A stretch of 64,000 nucleotides of DNA from Dyella_D sp052115385 (GTDB lineage: Bacteria; Pseudomonadota; Gammaproteobacteria; Xanthomonadales; Rhodanobacteraceae): positions 1-64,000 of the forward strand of contig NZ_JBFRGP010000016.1 in NCBI RefSeq assembly GCF_052115385.1, read 5' to 3'. Positions 6,862-14,208 of this stretch are shown in pieces. Positions within the stretch are counted from its first letter, which is position 1. Every line of letters starts with the position of its first letter. The notes beneath the pieces were generated by a model. The model searched no databases. It was not told the origin of the DNA and saw only the letters and a list, made by a program, of their open reading frames with translations. The position numbers and the translations under genes were made by a program.

Positions 6862-9794
6862 TAGAAGTTGTAGAGCGCCCATAGTACGTTTTCGTAACCC
6901 ACTTTACTTGCGTGCGCAGCTTGGGCGCCAGTGGTGGTTAGCTCAATTAGGTTACCAGTTGTCGTGTCCAGGAAGTCGGGTCCGATTCGGCTGTAGATGA
7001 AACGTCCTGGGTACTGTTCCCGCAATCCAAGGTCCGTAGCGTTGTGCACCGCTTGCCCGAGGAATCGCGATCCCGCCGCAGGGTTCGCCAAAAATGCCCT
7101 TTTTTCTGCTTCGGACATGAACGCGGAGAGTCCTTCGTATCCGCTTGAGGCATGCTTCTGCGCCATTTGCGCAACAATGTCTTCGCCAGCTTCAAGCGCC
7201 GGTGCGGCGGATTTAGTGGCGACATTCGTCGCACACATCGCGCCTGTGCGCCACGCCTGAGATTGGCCTAGCGTTACGACCCAAAGCACCTGCTCGCCGA
7301 CCATGGCGCCGGCATAGGCGACGGACCAGCCATAGCGCTTGTCCTCCCACGCATTGACCGAGGCATCCCAAGCGCCCTGCCCGGGGACCGCCAACAGGAG
7401 ACCGTCCGGGCTTTTCTGGTGTGTGCCAAGAAGATCAAACGCGGCCAATGGATTGCTGCTTACGTAGCCGTATGTAGTCAGCCCACCGTCGAGGCCGGTC
7501 GGGTCGCTCTGTATGTATCGTCCGCAGGCTGCGCAGTAGTCACGGAAGCCGTTGTGAAGCAGACCGGATTCCGCATCGGCATACTGTCCAGGGAAGCGCA
7601 GGTTGAAGATATATCCGTTGGCACTGGTCGGTGCCTGTTCACCGAACGGATTGCCTTGCATGCCCCATTGCCAGAGCGTGGCGCCAGTGCTGTCGGTGAT
7701 GATGCGGGGAGTATTCAAGCCATCGGCGTGAACATAGTTGACGGTGCTGGTCGTACCCGCCGTGTCCACTACGGCGACCGGTAGGTCGCCCAGCCAGATG
7801 TAATCCCTATTCGTGGTTCCGTATTCGCCGATAAGCTGGCTGCTTTCATCGTAGGCAAAGCGCTGGCTGATGGCCTGGGGAAGGGACACCGATTTCGCAA
7901 TGCGCTGTCCAGCGGCGTTGTACGTGTAGGTCGCAACGGTCTGGCCGTTTCGTTGTACCACGATCAGCCGATTCCGCCCGTTATACCCATAGCCAAACGT
8001 CTCGCCACCTGTGGCGTTGCCGGTGACGTTGCCGTTGGCGTCGTAGGTGAAAGCGCTGCTGCCGATGCTAGTGAGCCAATGGGTATTGGTTTGATAGCCG
8101 TAAGCACCCGTGGCCAGGCCTGCGCTGGTCTTACTGAGGCGATCGCCAGTCTTGCTATACGTATAGGCCTCAATGGCAGCGCCGGAGGCGCTGTTGACAC
8201 CCGTCAGGCGATACAAGGGGTCGTAGCTGTAGGTCTCGGTGGCCGGATTGGCGCCTGGGCTGTTGCCCAGGGCGACGATATTGCCCATCGCATCGCGGGC
8301 AAAGTGAAGGCTCAGCGCCGGGCTGACTACGTCCGTCACGGCATAGTTGGCATCGTAGGTCCGAGTAACGGTCTGCCCGTTACCCAGGGTGTAGCTGGTG
8401 ATGGGGCCGAACGGCAGGTAAGTGATATTGGAGACGGCGTTTCCCGCACCGGCGCCGGTGACCCCGGGTGGCAGAACCGTCACGCCACTGATTCGGCCGG
8501 CGGCATCGCGGTTGTACTGAACCGAGGTGCCACTGGGAGTCAGCGTGCTGACCACGCGACCGGCGAGGGAGTAGGTATATCCCATCGCATCGGTTTGCGT
8601 CCCTTGCGTTTGGCGCTTCTGAACGATGTTGCCCCGCGCGTCATAGCAGTAGGTCGTCGTGACCGCGCTTTCGACGATACGGGTGAGCTTGCCTATCGGG
8701 TAGGAGGTAGTGCAGCCGGTGGTGGCGTTGGGCTCGTCATAGAAATAAGCGACATTGAGCGAGCTATCGACATAGGTGAGGGCCGTCCGGCGATTCAGCG
8801 CGTCATAGGTGCTGGTGCCGGTTACGCCCTTTGCATCAGTGCGCTGGATGGCGTTACCCGCGGCGTCGTAGACATAGCTGGTCGTGCCGGTATCCGGACT
8901 CTGTACCGAGGTGAGGTTATCGAGGCCGTTGTAGCTATAGATCGTATTCAGGCCGTCGGGATCGCTTATGCCCTCCAGGTGATCGCTGGCGTCGTAAGAC
9001 GACACGATCTGTGCGTTCTTCGTCGCCGCGTCGGTGCCGTTGTAGTTATCGATGGTGCTGACCAGGCGATGCAAGGCGTCATACCCCCGCTTCCGCTGGA
9101 TGCCTGCGGCATCGACGCTGTGGGTCGGATTGCCTGCTGCGTCGTAGCCATCTGAGTAGTTGTAGCTAAGGACGGTTCGGTTGAGTGCATCGACCACTGT
9201 GAGGAGCTGGCTGAGTGTGTTGTACGTGCGCGAAACCGTCCGCTTCAACGTGTTGGAGCTATCGAAAGTCTCTTCCTTGAGACGATTGCCCGCAGCGTCC
9301 AGGGTGTAATGGATACGGTTACCTACGGCATCGGTGATGTCGGTGACGCGACCGGCGTCGTCGTAGGTATAGGTGGTGGTGACCCCGTCAGCATCTTTCG
9401 ACTGCGTGACATTACCGATTGCGTCATAAGTCAGCGTCGTCGTGGCCGGGGTGCCCGTGCTATCGCGCGTGACCGTAAGGGGCCAGCCCTCGGGCGTGTA
9501 GGTCATGACCGATATGACGCCATTTGGGTCCGTTGAACGCCCCGGATTGCCATACATGTCGTAGGTGTCGTAACTCGTCACACGGCCTAGCGGGTCGGTC
9601 ACTGTGGCGACACGCCCTTGCGCATCGTAGGTATAGCTGGTGACGTCGCTAACATCCGTACGTGGGCCATCCACGGTGGCGATCCAGCCTTGGGTGTTAT
9701 AGGTCTGGGTCGTCGTGTGGTCCGGCGTCGTGGCGTGCGCCATGGCCATGAGAAGGCCAAGGCTGACCAGGCTCCATCGAAATCCCTTTTTCAT
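6861..9794 (-). CDS. RHS-repeat protein, second half, with C-terminal toxin domain
   Basis: About 977 residues. The start at 9794 has AGGA 9 bases upstream; an ATG at 9803 overlapping the previous stop (ATGA) is an alternative. A signal peptide (KKGFRWSLVSLGLLMAMAHA) is followed by more than 20 YD repeats (TYDAQGR, YDALHRL and similar) and the RHS core end near SDPTGLDGGLTTYGYVSSNPL. The last 187 residues are unrelated to RHS. They end in a domain with ATDLGLREQYPGRF, GPDFLDTTTGN and IELTTTG, a D-x(n)-ExT layout like REase-fold polymorphic toxins. A downstream coupled immunity gene supports a toxin. Confidence 0.85.
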   Translation of the reverse strand: MKKGFRWSLVSLGLLMAMAHATTPDHTTTQTYNTQGWIATVDGPRTDVSDVTSYTYDAQGRVATVTDPLGRVTSYDTYDMYGNPGRSTDPNGVISVMTYTPEGWPLTVTRDSTGTPATTTLTYDAIGNVTQSKDADGVTTTYTYDDAGRVTDITDAVGNRIHYTLDAAGNRLKEETFDSSNTLKRTVSRTYNTLSQLLTVVDALNRTVLSYNYSDGYDAAGNPTHSVDAAGIQRKRGYDALHRLVSTIDNYNGTDAATKNAQIVSSYDASDHLEGISDPDGLNTIYSYNGLDNLTSVQSPDTGTTSYVYDAAGNAIQRTDAKGVTGTSTYDALNRRTALTYVDSSLNVAYFYDEPNATTGCTTSYPIGKLTRIVESAVTTTYCYDARGNIVQKRQTQGTQTDAMGYTYSLAGRVVSTLTPSGTSVQYNRDAAGRISGVTVLPPGVTGAGAGNAVSNITYLPFGPITSYTLGNGQTVTRTYDANYAVTDVVSPALSLHFARDAMGNIVALGNSPGANPATETYSYDPLYRLTGVNSASGAAIEAYTYSKTGDRLSKTSAGLATGAYGYQTNTHWLTSIGSSAFTYDANGNVTGNATGGETFGYGYNGRNRLIVVQRNGQTVATYTYNAAGQRIAKSVSLPQAISQRFAYDESSQLIGEYGTTNRDYIWLGDLPVAVVDTAGTTSTVNYVHADGLNTPRIITDSTGATLWQWGMQGNPFGEQAPTSANGYIFNLRFPGQYADAESGLLHNGFRDYCAACGRYIQSDPTGLDGGLTTYGYVSSNPLAAFDLLGTHQKSPDGLLLAVPGQGAWDASVNAWEDKRYGWSVAYAGAMVGEQVLWVVTLGQSQAWRTGAMCATNVATKSAAPALEAGEDIVAQMAQKHASSGYEGLSAFMSEAEKRAFLANPAAGSRFLGQAVHNATDLGLREQYPGRFIYSRIGPDFLDTTTGNLIELTTTGAQAAHASKVGYENVLWALYNF

Positions 9795-9799
9795 GGTCG

Positions 9800-11359
9800 T
9801 CATTCCTTGGTGGCGTGCACGCTGGTGCTCAGCGGGCGGCCCTGGGTGTCATAGGTGTAGGTGATGACGCGGTCAGCGGTGGTCACCGTTAGGGGAAGGA
9901 AGCGAGTTGCATCCCAGGTCGTGGTAATCGTGCGTTCCTGAGGCGTTCCTTTGGCCTCAACACGAGTGATTTCACGCCCCAATGTGTCGTAGGTGTAGGC
10001 GGTGATCGTGCCGATGGCGTCCGTCTTGGTATCGACCTGGCCGTTGGTGGTGTAGGTGTAGGTGGTATTGCTGGCGGGGCAGCCTGCCGCCGGTTCGCCT
10101 TCGACGGCCGTCACGCGCTTGGCGCCTTGGATGATCTGGTACCGATAGGTCGTGCTGTTGCCCAGGGCATTGGTGACTGTGGTGGATCCATCCGCGTTGT
10201 ACGTCATCGTCGTCTTGTAGGCACCGCCAGCGCGCTGATTGGAGATGGCCCGCCCTTGGGCGTCATATGCCCACGTGGCCGATCGAATGCCGCGCTCGTC
10301 GGTGATGCCCGTCAATAGGCGGGGATTGTTCGGGTCATCGTAGATGTAGGTGCGCGATGTGGTATGGCCTGCCCAGTTGCGAGTGACATTGGTCAAGCGG
10401 AAGGTCGTGTCGACCGTATAGTTAATGGTCAGTCCACCGACAATGAGGTTCTGCAGGAAACCCTGCTTTTTCGCAAATTGGAGGGTATGCCCGCGCGAGT
10501 CGGTCACCGTGGTGGTCACCGTGAGGTAATCGGACGACGTGACGTAGGTCAACGATTGGCTCAGGCCGTTGGCGAGCTTCCAAAGCGTCAGTTTGCCTTG
10601 CGCGTTGAAAGTGTACTGCTCGTTGTCGGGCGAGGTGTAGACCCATGAGCCGCTAACTTGCTTCATCGTGCCGAGCTCGGTGGGCTCGGGGGTGGCGATG
10701 CCATTGCTCAGCTTGAAGAGCGCGGACCGCCCGTCACTGAAGTTGATGACTAGTGCCTTGGCGTTGATATAAAGCGATGTTTCGTAGGTAGACGTCCAGC
10801 GCCCGGCCGCACTGTTATAGCTTCGGACAAACCGCAACTCGCCATCGGTATCGGCATAGTCCGTTTCGGATTCGTAGACGTTGCCCGTTCCCACATTGAC
10901 GGGATCGGCACAGGAAACGATGCCGACCACAGCCGCGCTGCCGGGGTCGCCCATCTCCTTACGCGCCTGATCTGCGTCGGCCGACTCGCACTGTCCCGTT
11001 TGCGGATTGTAGGTCTGATCGGCCGTGCAGCCATCACCGCCCCGCACGATGGAATGGGAGAAGGTGGCCGATCCATTGAGAGTGGGGCTATAGGCAATCG
11101 TGTTGCAGTCATACGCCACGTACTTAGGCGGGTTAGAGAAAGGCGACAACGTGGGTGCTTTATAGGGCTGAGGCTGTGTGTAAGTCAGTGCCGCTAGCTT
11201 TGGTACATCCGCCGCGTATGCCACCTGGCAAGCCTGGTCGGGCGTGGTGTAGTGCGTGGCTGAGGCATTCGCCGGATCATCATCCAGCACGTAGTAGAAG
11301 TCTTCGGCCAGCACGGTGGTGCTGGCAAAAGCAAGGAGAATAAGTAAGACGATGCGCAT
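9800..11359 (-). CDS. RHS-repeat protein, first half (DUF6531 domain)
   Basis: 519 residues with GGAAGGA 8 bases before the ATG. A signal peptide (residues 1-18, MRIVLLILLAFASTTVLA) precedes a unique N-terminal region with four Cys. Residues about 152-250 are a DUF6531-type domain (DPVNVGTGNVYESETDY, LRFVRSYNS), the usual entry of RHS/WapA proteins. RHS repeats follow and run to the last residue. The frame stops in mid-repeat and the next ORF continues the same repeat array after its own signal peptide, so the two likely assemble one shell around the toxin. Confidence 0.85.
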   Translation of the reverse strand: MRIVLLILLAFASTTVLAEDFYYVLDDDPANASATHYTTPDQACQVAYAADVPKLAALTYTQPQPYKAPTLSPFSNPPKYVAYDCNTIAYSPTLNGSATFSHSIVRGGDGCTADQTYNPQTGQCESADADQARKEMGDPGSAAVVGIVSCADPVNVGTGNVYESETDYADTDGELRFVRSYNSAAGRWTSTYETSLYINAKALVINFSDGRSALFKLSNGIATPEPTELGTMKQVSGSWVYTSPDNEQYTFNAQGKLTLWKLANGLSQSLTYVTSSDYLTVTTTVTDSRGHTLQFAKKQGFLQNLIVGGLTINYTVDTTFRLTNVTRNWAGHTTSRTYIYDDPNNPRLLTGITDERGIRSATWAYDAQGRAISNQRAGGAYKTTMTYNADGSTTVTNALGNSTTYRYQIIQGAKRVTAVEGEPAAGCPASNTTYTYTTNGQVDTKTDAIGTITAYTYDTLGREITRVEAKGTPQERTITTTWDATRFLPLTVTTADRVITYTYDTQGRPLSTSVHATKE

Positions 11360-11461
11360 CGGTTGATCCTTCCTTAGACGAGGCGAGGCTTTCGATTGGG
11401 GAACGGCGGGCGCGCACGCGTACGGCAGCGTCTATGCCGCTGCATGGTTACGGTGCGGTAA

Positions 11462-11569
11462 TTAGGGATAAAAGGGTTTGGGGGCTCGGCCCCAGCGACC
11501 TCGGCAAAGTGCGTAGAGAGCGCTGTATGGGGGCCGTGGGGTATACGCGGGCAGTTCTATTGCGATCAT
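11462..11569 (-). CDS. Possible 35-residue peptide upstream of the RHS operon
   Basis: A very good ribosome site (AAGGAGATCAGG then ATG at 11569) precedes 35 codons rich in Pro, Tyr and Arg (MIAIELPAYTPRPPYSALYA and on), ending at a TAA at 11462. It lies 100 bases upstream of the RHS genes on the same strand. It may be a leader peptide or an unannotated small protein. Evidence is only the ribosome site. Confidence 0.25.
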   Translation of the reverse strand: MIAIELPAYTPRPPYSALYALCRGRWGRAPKPFYP

Positions 11570-11841
11570 CCTGATCTCCTTGGTCGGCGCCTTGCCCCGG
11601 GTATCCGGGCGGCTCCGCATCATGGGCGATGTCCGTATCAGCGCAGGAGACGCAATCGCTACGAAGGCTGCGCCGGAAAAGAATGGCGCGGGATAGCGTC
11701 AATGAATTGTGAAATCCGTGGCTGCTTGGCCCGGTTGGCCCTAGATGACAATTAACGTGTCAGTTGTAAGGCAACACATGGAGTTGGTTGCTATCTCGCC
11801 ATTGCTACCCTGATGCTTGGCAGGCGACTGAGGGAGTCGCC
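11570..11841. other. Intergenic region between RHS operon and NYN gene
   Basis: Divergent control region of the leftward RHS operon and the rightward NYN gene. A TTGACG hexamer on the minus strand near 11700 could be a -35 element for the RHS transcript. No convincing ORF, tRNA or long repeat is seen. Confidence 0.4.
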
Positions 11842-12402
11842 ATGGACATACAGGGGAACGCGATGGCAAATCTGCTCTACGTGGATAATTCCAACGTTTG
11901 GATCGAAGGGATGCATGTTGCGGCATTCAAGCACGGCATAGCTCCCGACGTTTGGACCGCTGTGCAAAATAGGGTGTGCGATTACAGCTGGAAATTGGAT
12001 TTCGGCAAACTTTTCCAGTTTGCTGGCGGCGACAAGCTTCAGGTCAAGAAAGCCGCACTATTCGGATCTCGGCCGCCACAAAATGACTCGCTTTGGGATG
12101 CGGCGCGGCGTCATGGGTTCGATGTCGTGACCTACGATAGAAACGTCGCGAATCATGAGAAAAAGATTGATACCGACATCGTTGCAACGATGATCGAGGA
12201 CTCATTTCTAATCGGTGATCCGGCGGCCGACGAGATAACTTTGGTAGCTGGCGACGCCGATTACGTTCCGGCCATCGAGAAGTTAAAGAAGCGGGGTTAC
12301 AGCGTTGATGTGGTCTTCTGGGGGCACGCTGCCAAAGAGCTGAAGCAGGCCGCTACGCGCTTCATCAACCTTGATGCACATTTAGATCTTCTGGCGCGTT
12401 GA
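11842..12402 (+). CDS. NYN-domain (LabA/DUF88-like) protein, putative ribonuclease
   Basis: 186 residues, ATG at 11842 behind GAGGGAG. NYN domains are PIN-like metal-dependent nucleases. The conserved acidic residues are visible: YVDNSNVWIEG at the start, KKIDTDIVATMIED in the middle and LVAGDADYVPAIEKLKKRG towards the end, followed by the Rossmann-like strand YSVDVVFWG. It is a single-domain, monocistronic gene ending at a strong terminator. In islands such proteins are found as RNases in toxin or defence contexts. The cellular target is unknown. Confidence 0.85.
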   Translation: MDIQGNAMANLLYVDNSNVWIEGMHVAAFKHGIAPDVWTAVQNRVCDYSWKLDFGKLFQFAGGDKLQVKKAALFGSRPPQNDSLWDAARRHGFDVVTYDRNVANHEKKIDTDIVATMIEDSFLIGDPAADEITLVAGDADYVPAIEKLKKRGYSVDVVFWGHAAKELKQAATRFINLDAHLDLLAR

Positions 12403-12413
12403 GGAGTTCTGCG

Positions 12414-12446
12414 CTCGCACAGGCCGCCTTTGGCGGCCTGTGCGAG
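12414..12446 (+). terminator. Perfect 15-bp hairpin after the NYN gene
   Basis: CTCGCACAGGCCGCC pairs fully with GGCGGCCTGTGCGAG across a TTT loop. It starts 11 bases after the NYN stop. The downstream T tract is weak (GTTTG), so it may also act as an RNA-stabilising 3' end. Confidence 0.7.
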
Positions 12447-12699
12447 GTTTGCAGTGGCTGATCGCGGATCGAGGCGTGCGACTTCGCACGGTCGTGCGTC
12501 GACCAATGTGTGACCAGGTAACCGGATCGGCCTGGGCGCGCGCGGTCGTCCCCCCTCCTCGCCTGCACACTTCACCCCATGCTTTTGACGCAGTTCATGC
12601 GATAGCGCCGAACCGCGCTACGGTTGGCATTGCAGAAGATTCTTGGGAAGTGTTGCGCGATGCAGAATGATGCGCGCCCCTGGGCTGAGCGCCTAGGCT
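12447..12699. other. Intergenic, no gene seen
   Basis: About 250 bases between two convergent genes. The open frames here have no ribosome site and look like chance GC-rich frames. No repeat or RNA gene is recognised. Confidence 0.5.
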
Positions 12700-13299
12700 C
12701 TACGGCCGATCAAAGGTCAGGCAGAGGATCTCGCGGCCCTTGTGGGCGATGTGCGTCTGTCCTCGGTACGGCGGGTTTTTGGACGAGGCGAGTAGGCGAC
12801 TCAGCCGTGTCTTGCCGGGCAGCGGAAGGTCGCGACGGAAGGCGGCAAGCTGCATATCGGTGAGGTTGATGGCCAGCACTCCCGTGCCGCGGCCGTAATC
12901 CGTCGCCGCACCGATGTCGAGGAGTTGGTCCATCACATGCCACAGCTCGCGCACCTCGACCGCATCCCCATTGGGCACCTGCTCGTAGATGGCGTGGCGG
13001 ATGGTGGGCGCGACCTTCAAGTGCAGCCATTGAGCCAGGTCGTCGGCGAGGCGATAGCCGGCCAGGCTCACGATGGACCACAACCCGTCGTCATCGATCC
13101 AGGGCGAGCCCTCCGCCCCTTCGGTGGGTAGGCGTAGGCGCTGGGGATGGACCGAGCCCACGAAGGCTACCGCGTCATCGAGCGACGGCCTGCTCAGCAG
13201 GATGCATAGATCGGCCAGGTCGTACCACGCCGTTCCCGCGATGAGTTGGACCCGGAGAGGGCGCTGCTGGTACGCAAAAGCGAGCTGGGCGACATCCAT
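12700..13299 (-). CDS. Bro-N domain protein (phage antirepressor-like)
   Basis: 199 residues with AAGAGG before the ATG at 13299. The first 110 residues follow the Bro-N pattern: a hydrophobic entry LRVQLIAGTAWYDLADLCILL, a middle YRLP-like line PQRLRLPTEGAEG, and DDDGLWSIVSLAGYRLADDLAQWL, equivalent to the LYxLxxxSRKPEAKxFxxWV region of antirepressors. The C-terminal 90 residues are unique. Bro-N proteins bind DNA and regulate phage switches. Upstream lies the GTTAC/GTAAC array, a plausible operator for it or a partner. Confidence 0.65.
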   Translation of the reverse strand: MDVAQLAFAYQQRPLRVQLIAGTAWYDLADLCILLSRPSLDDAVAFVGSVHPQRLRLPTEGAEGSPWIDDDGLWSIVSLAGYRLADDLAQWLHLKVAPTIRHAIYEQVPNGDAVEVRELWHVMDQLLDIGAATDYGRGTGVLAINLTDMQLAAFRRDLPLPGKTRLSRLLASSKNPPYRGQTHIAHKGREILCLTFDRP

Positions 13300-13335
13300 G
13301 CAAACCTCTTTTTAAGGAAAGACCCTCGGCAAAGT

Positions 13336-13577
13336 GTAACGGTCGCCGCGGAGGACGGAAAACATGTCCTAACGCCCTAATGTCCTTACGAAAAGTGGTT
13401 TTGTAACAAACGCGTAACTGGGCGCAATGGGCGGCGTAACGCACTGATTTACAAAGAGGGTCTTGTTACACGTCTCTCTGTAATTATGTTACCGCTGGTT
13501 ACTCCATTGTTACTTTTGAAGATGAGGAATTGAATAATTAAATCAATATGTTAGGTCGTTATTTCGCGTCGCGTTAC
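13336..13577. promoter_or_regulatory. Polarised, helically phased array of nine GTTAC/GTAAC sites
   Basis: GTAAC occurs at 13336, 13403, 13414 and 13436. Its reverse complement GTTAC occurs at 13465, 13488, 13498, 13509 and 13573 (start positions). All left copies point one way and all right copies the other, about a centre near 13452. Neighbouring sites are spaced 11, 22, 23, 10 and 11 bases, i.e. whole turns of the helix. The right half is AT-rich. This is the layout of a cooperative operator or of an iteron-type origin. It lies upstream of the Bro-N gene. Confidence 0.6.
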
Positions 13578-13699
13578 GGATGTCACATTTTCCCGATGGG
13601 GTCTTCCCTTTTGGAACTATAGAGAATGGGAGACATCCCGCCACCGCTTCCCTGCTCGTTGTGCGATCGGCAAGGCGTCCATTCCTTGCCAACCATGCA

Positions 13700-13906
13700 T
13701 CACGCGGAGGGCTTCGTAAGTGCCGCCTTCAGCTCCTCCAAATGCCCGCGTAGCTGCGTGGCCACCATGGCCATGAGCGTATGGACATGGTCGGGAATGA
13801 CCACTCCGGCATCGATACCAGCTGCCAGGCTTGCGCCCAGTGTTTCGATGGCGTCCACGTGCTCCAGCGCACGATCGAGGGTAATGGTGATGCTGCTGTT
13901 TTTCAT
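13700..13906 (-). CDS. Small helical protein of unknown function
   Basis: 68 residues, ATG at 13906 preceded by CAGGAG. It is predicted to be two amphipathic helices (LDRALEHVDAIETLGASLAAGI and HTLMAMVATQLRGHLEELKAALT). Small helical proteins of this kind (DUF3077/DUF6124-like) are scattered in pseudomonad and xanthomonad genomes. The family assignment is uncertain. The small gene at 53884-54180 has a similar helical make-up but no clear sequence identity. Confidence 0.55.
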   Translation of the reverse strand: MKNSSITITLDRALEHVDAIETLGASLAAGIDAGVVIPDHVHTLMAMVATQLRGHLEELKAALTKPSA

Positions 13907-14199
13907 GGTGCTACTCCTGCCACAACTTTTCCCCCAGCCTCCGTATCGGCAGAACAGTCAATAGATGGACGCCCCGAACGGCGTGTTCTACGTGGAGAGA
14001 ACACTCGTGATAGCCATGAAGAACCAGCCACTGTGGAGGCTTGCGCATCAGACGGCGCGTCCCCCATTTCACTTACCCAGAAGCCGGCTTTCTGGAACTT
14101 CCTCACTGCTACTCTTATCCCCAAGACGGATCGGGAGATGGAAGGTCTGCAGGACAAAGGCGGCTTGTGTTCGTTTTAAGCGGCGACTCGAATTTATCA
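13907..14199. other. Intergenic, control region of the 775-residue gene
   Basis: Divergent region between the small helical gene and the large nuclease-like gene. In-frame codons exist upstream of the latter, but they encode an unconserved-looking stretch with no ribosome site. No RNA gene or repeat is recognised. Confidence 0.4.
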
Positions 14200-14207
14200 G
14201 GGGGGGG
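14200..14207 (+). promoter_or_regulatory. Homopolymeric G8 ribosome-binding site
   Basis: Eight consecutive G residues lie one base before the ATG at 14209 (G8, A, ATG). They provide the Shine-Dalgarno pairing. A run this long at this place can change length by slippage and so alter translation. Confidence 0.5.
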
Positions 14208-14208
14208 A

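Noticed and set aside
11448..11702. 84-codon minus-strand frame upstream of RHS
   Set aside because: No ribosome site and low-complexity composition; the shorter 35-codon frame in another register has a much better start.
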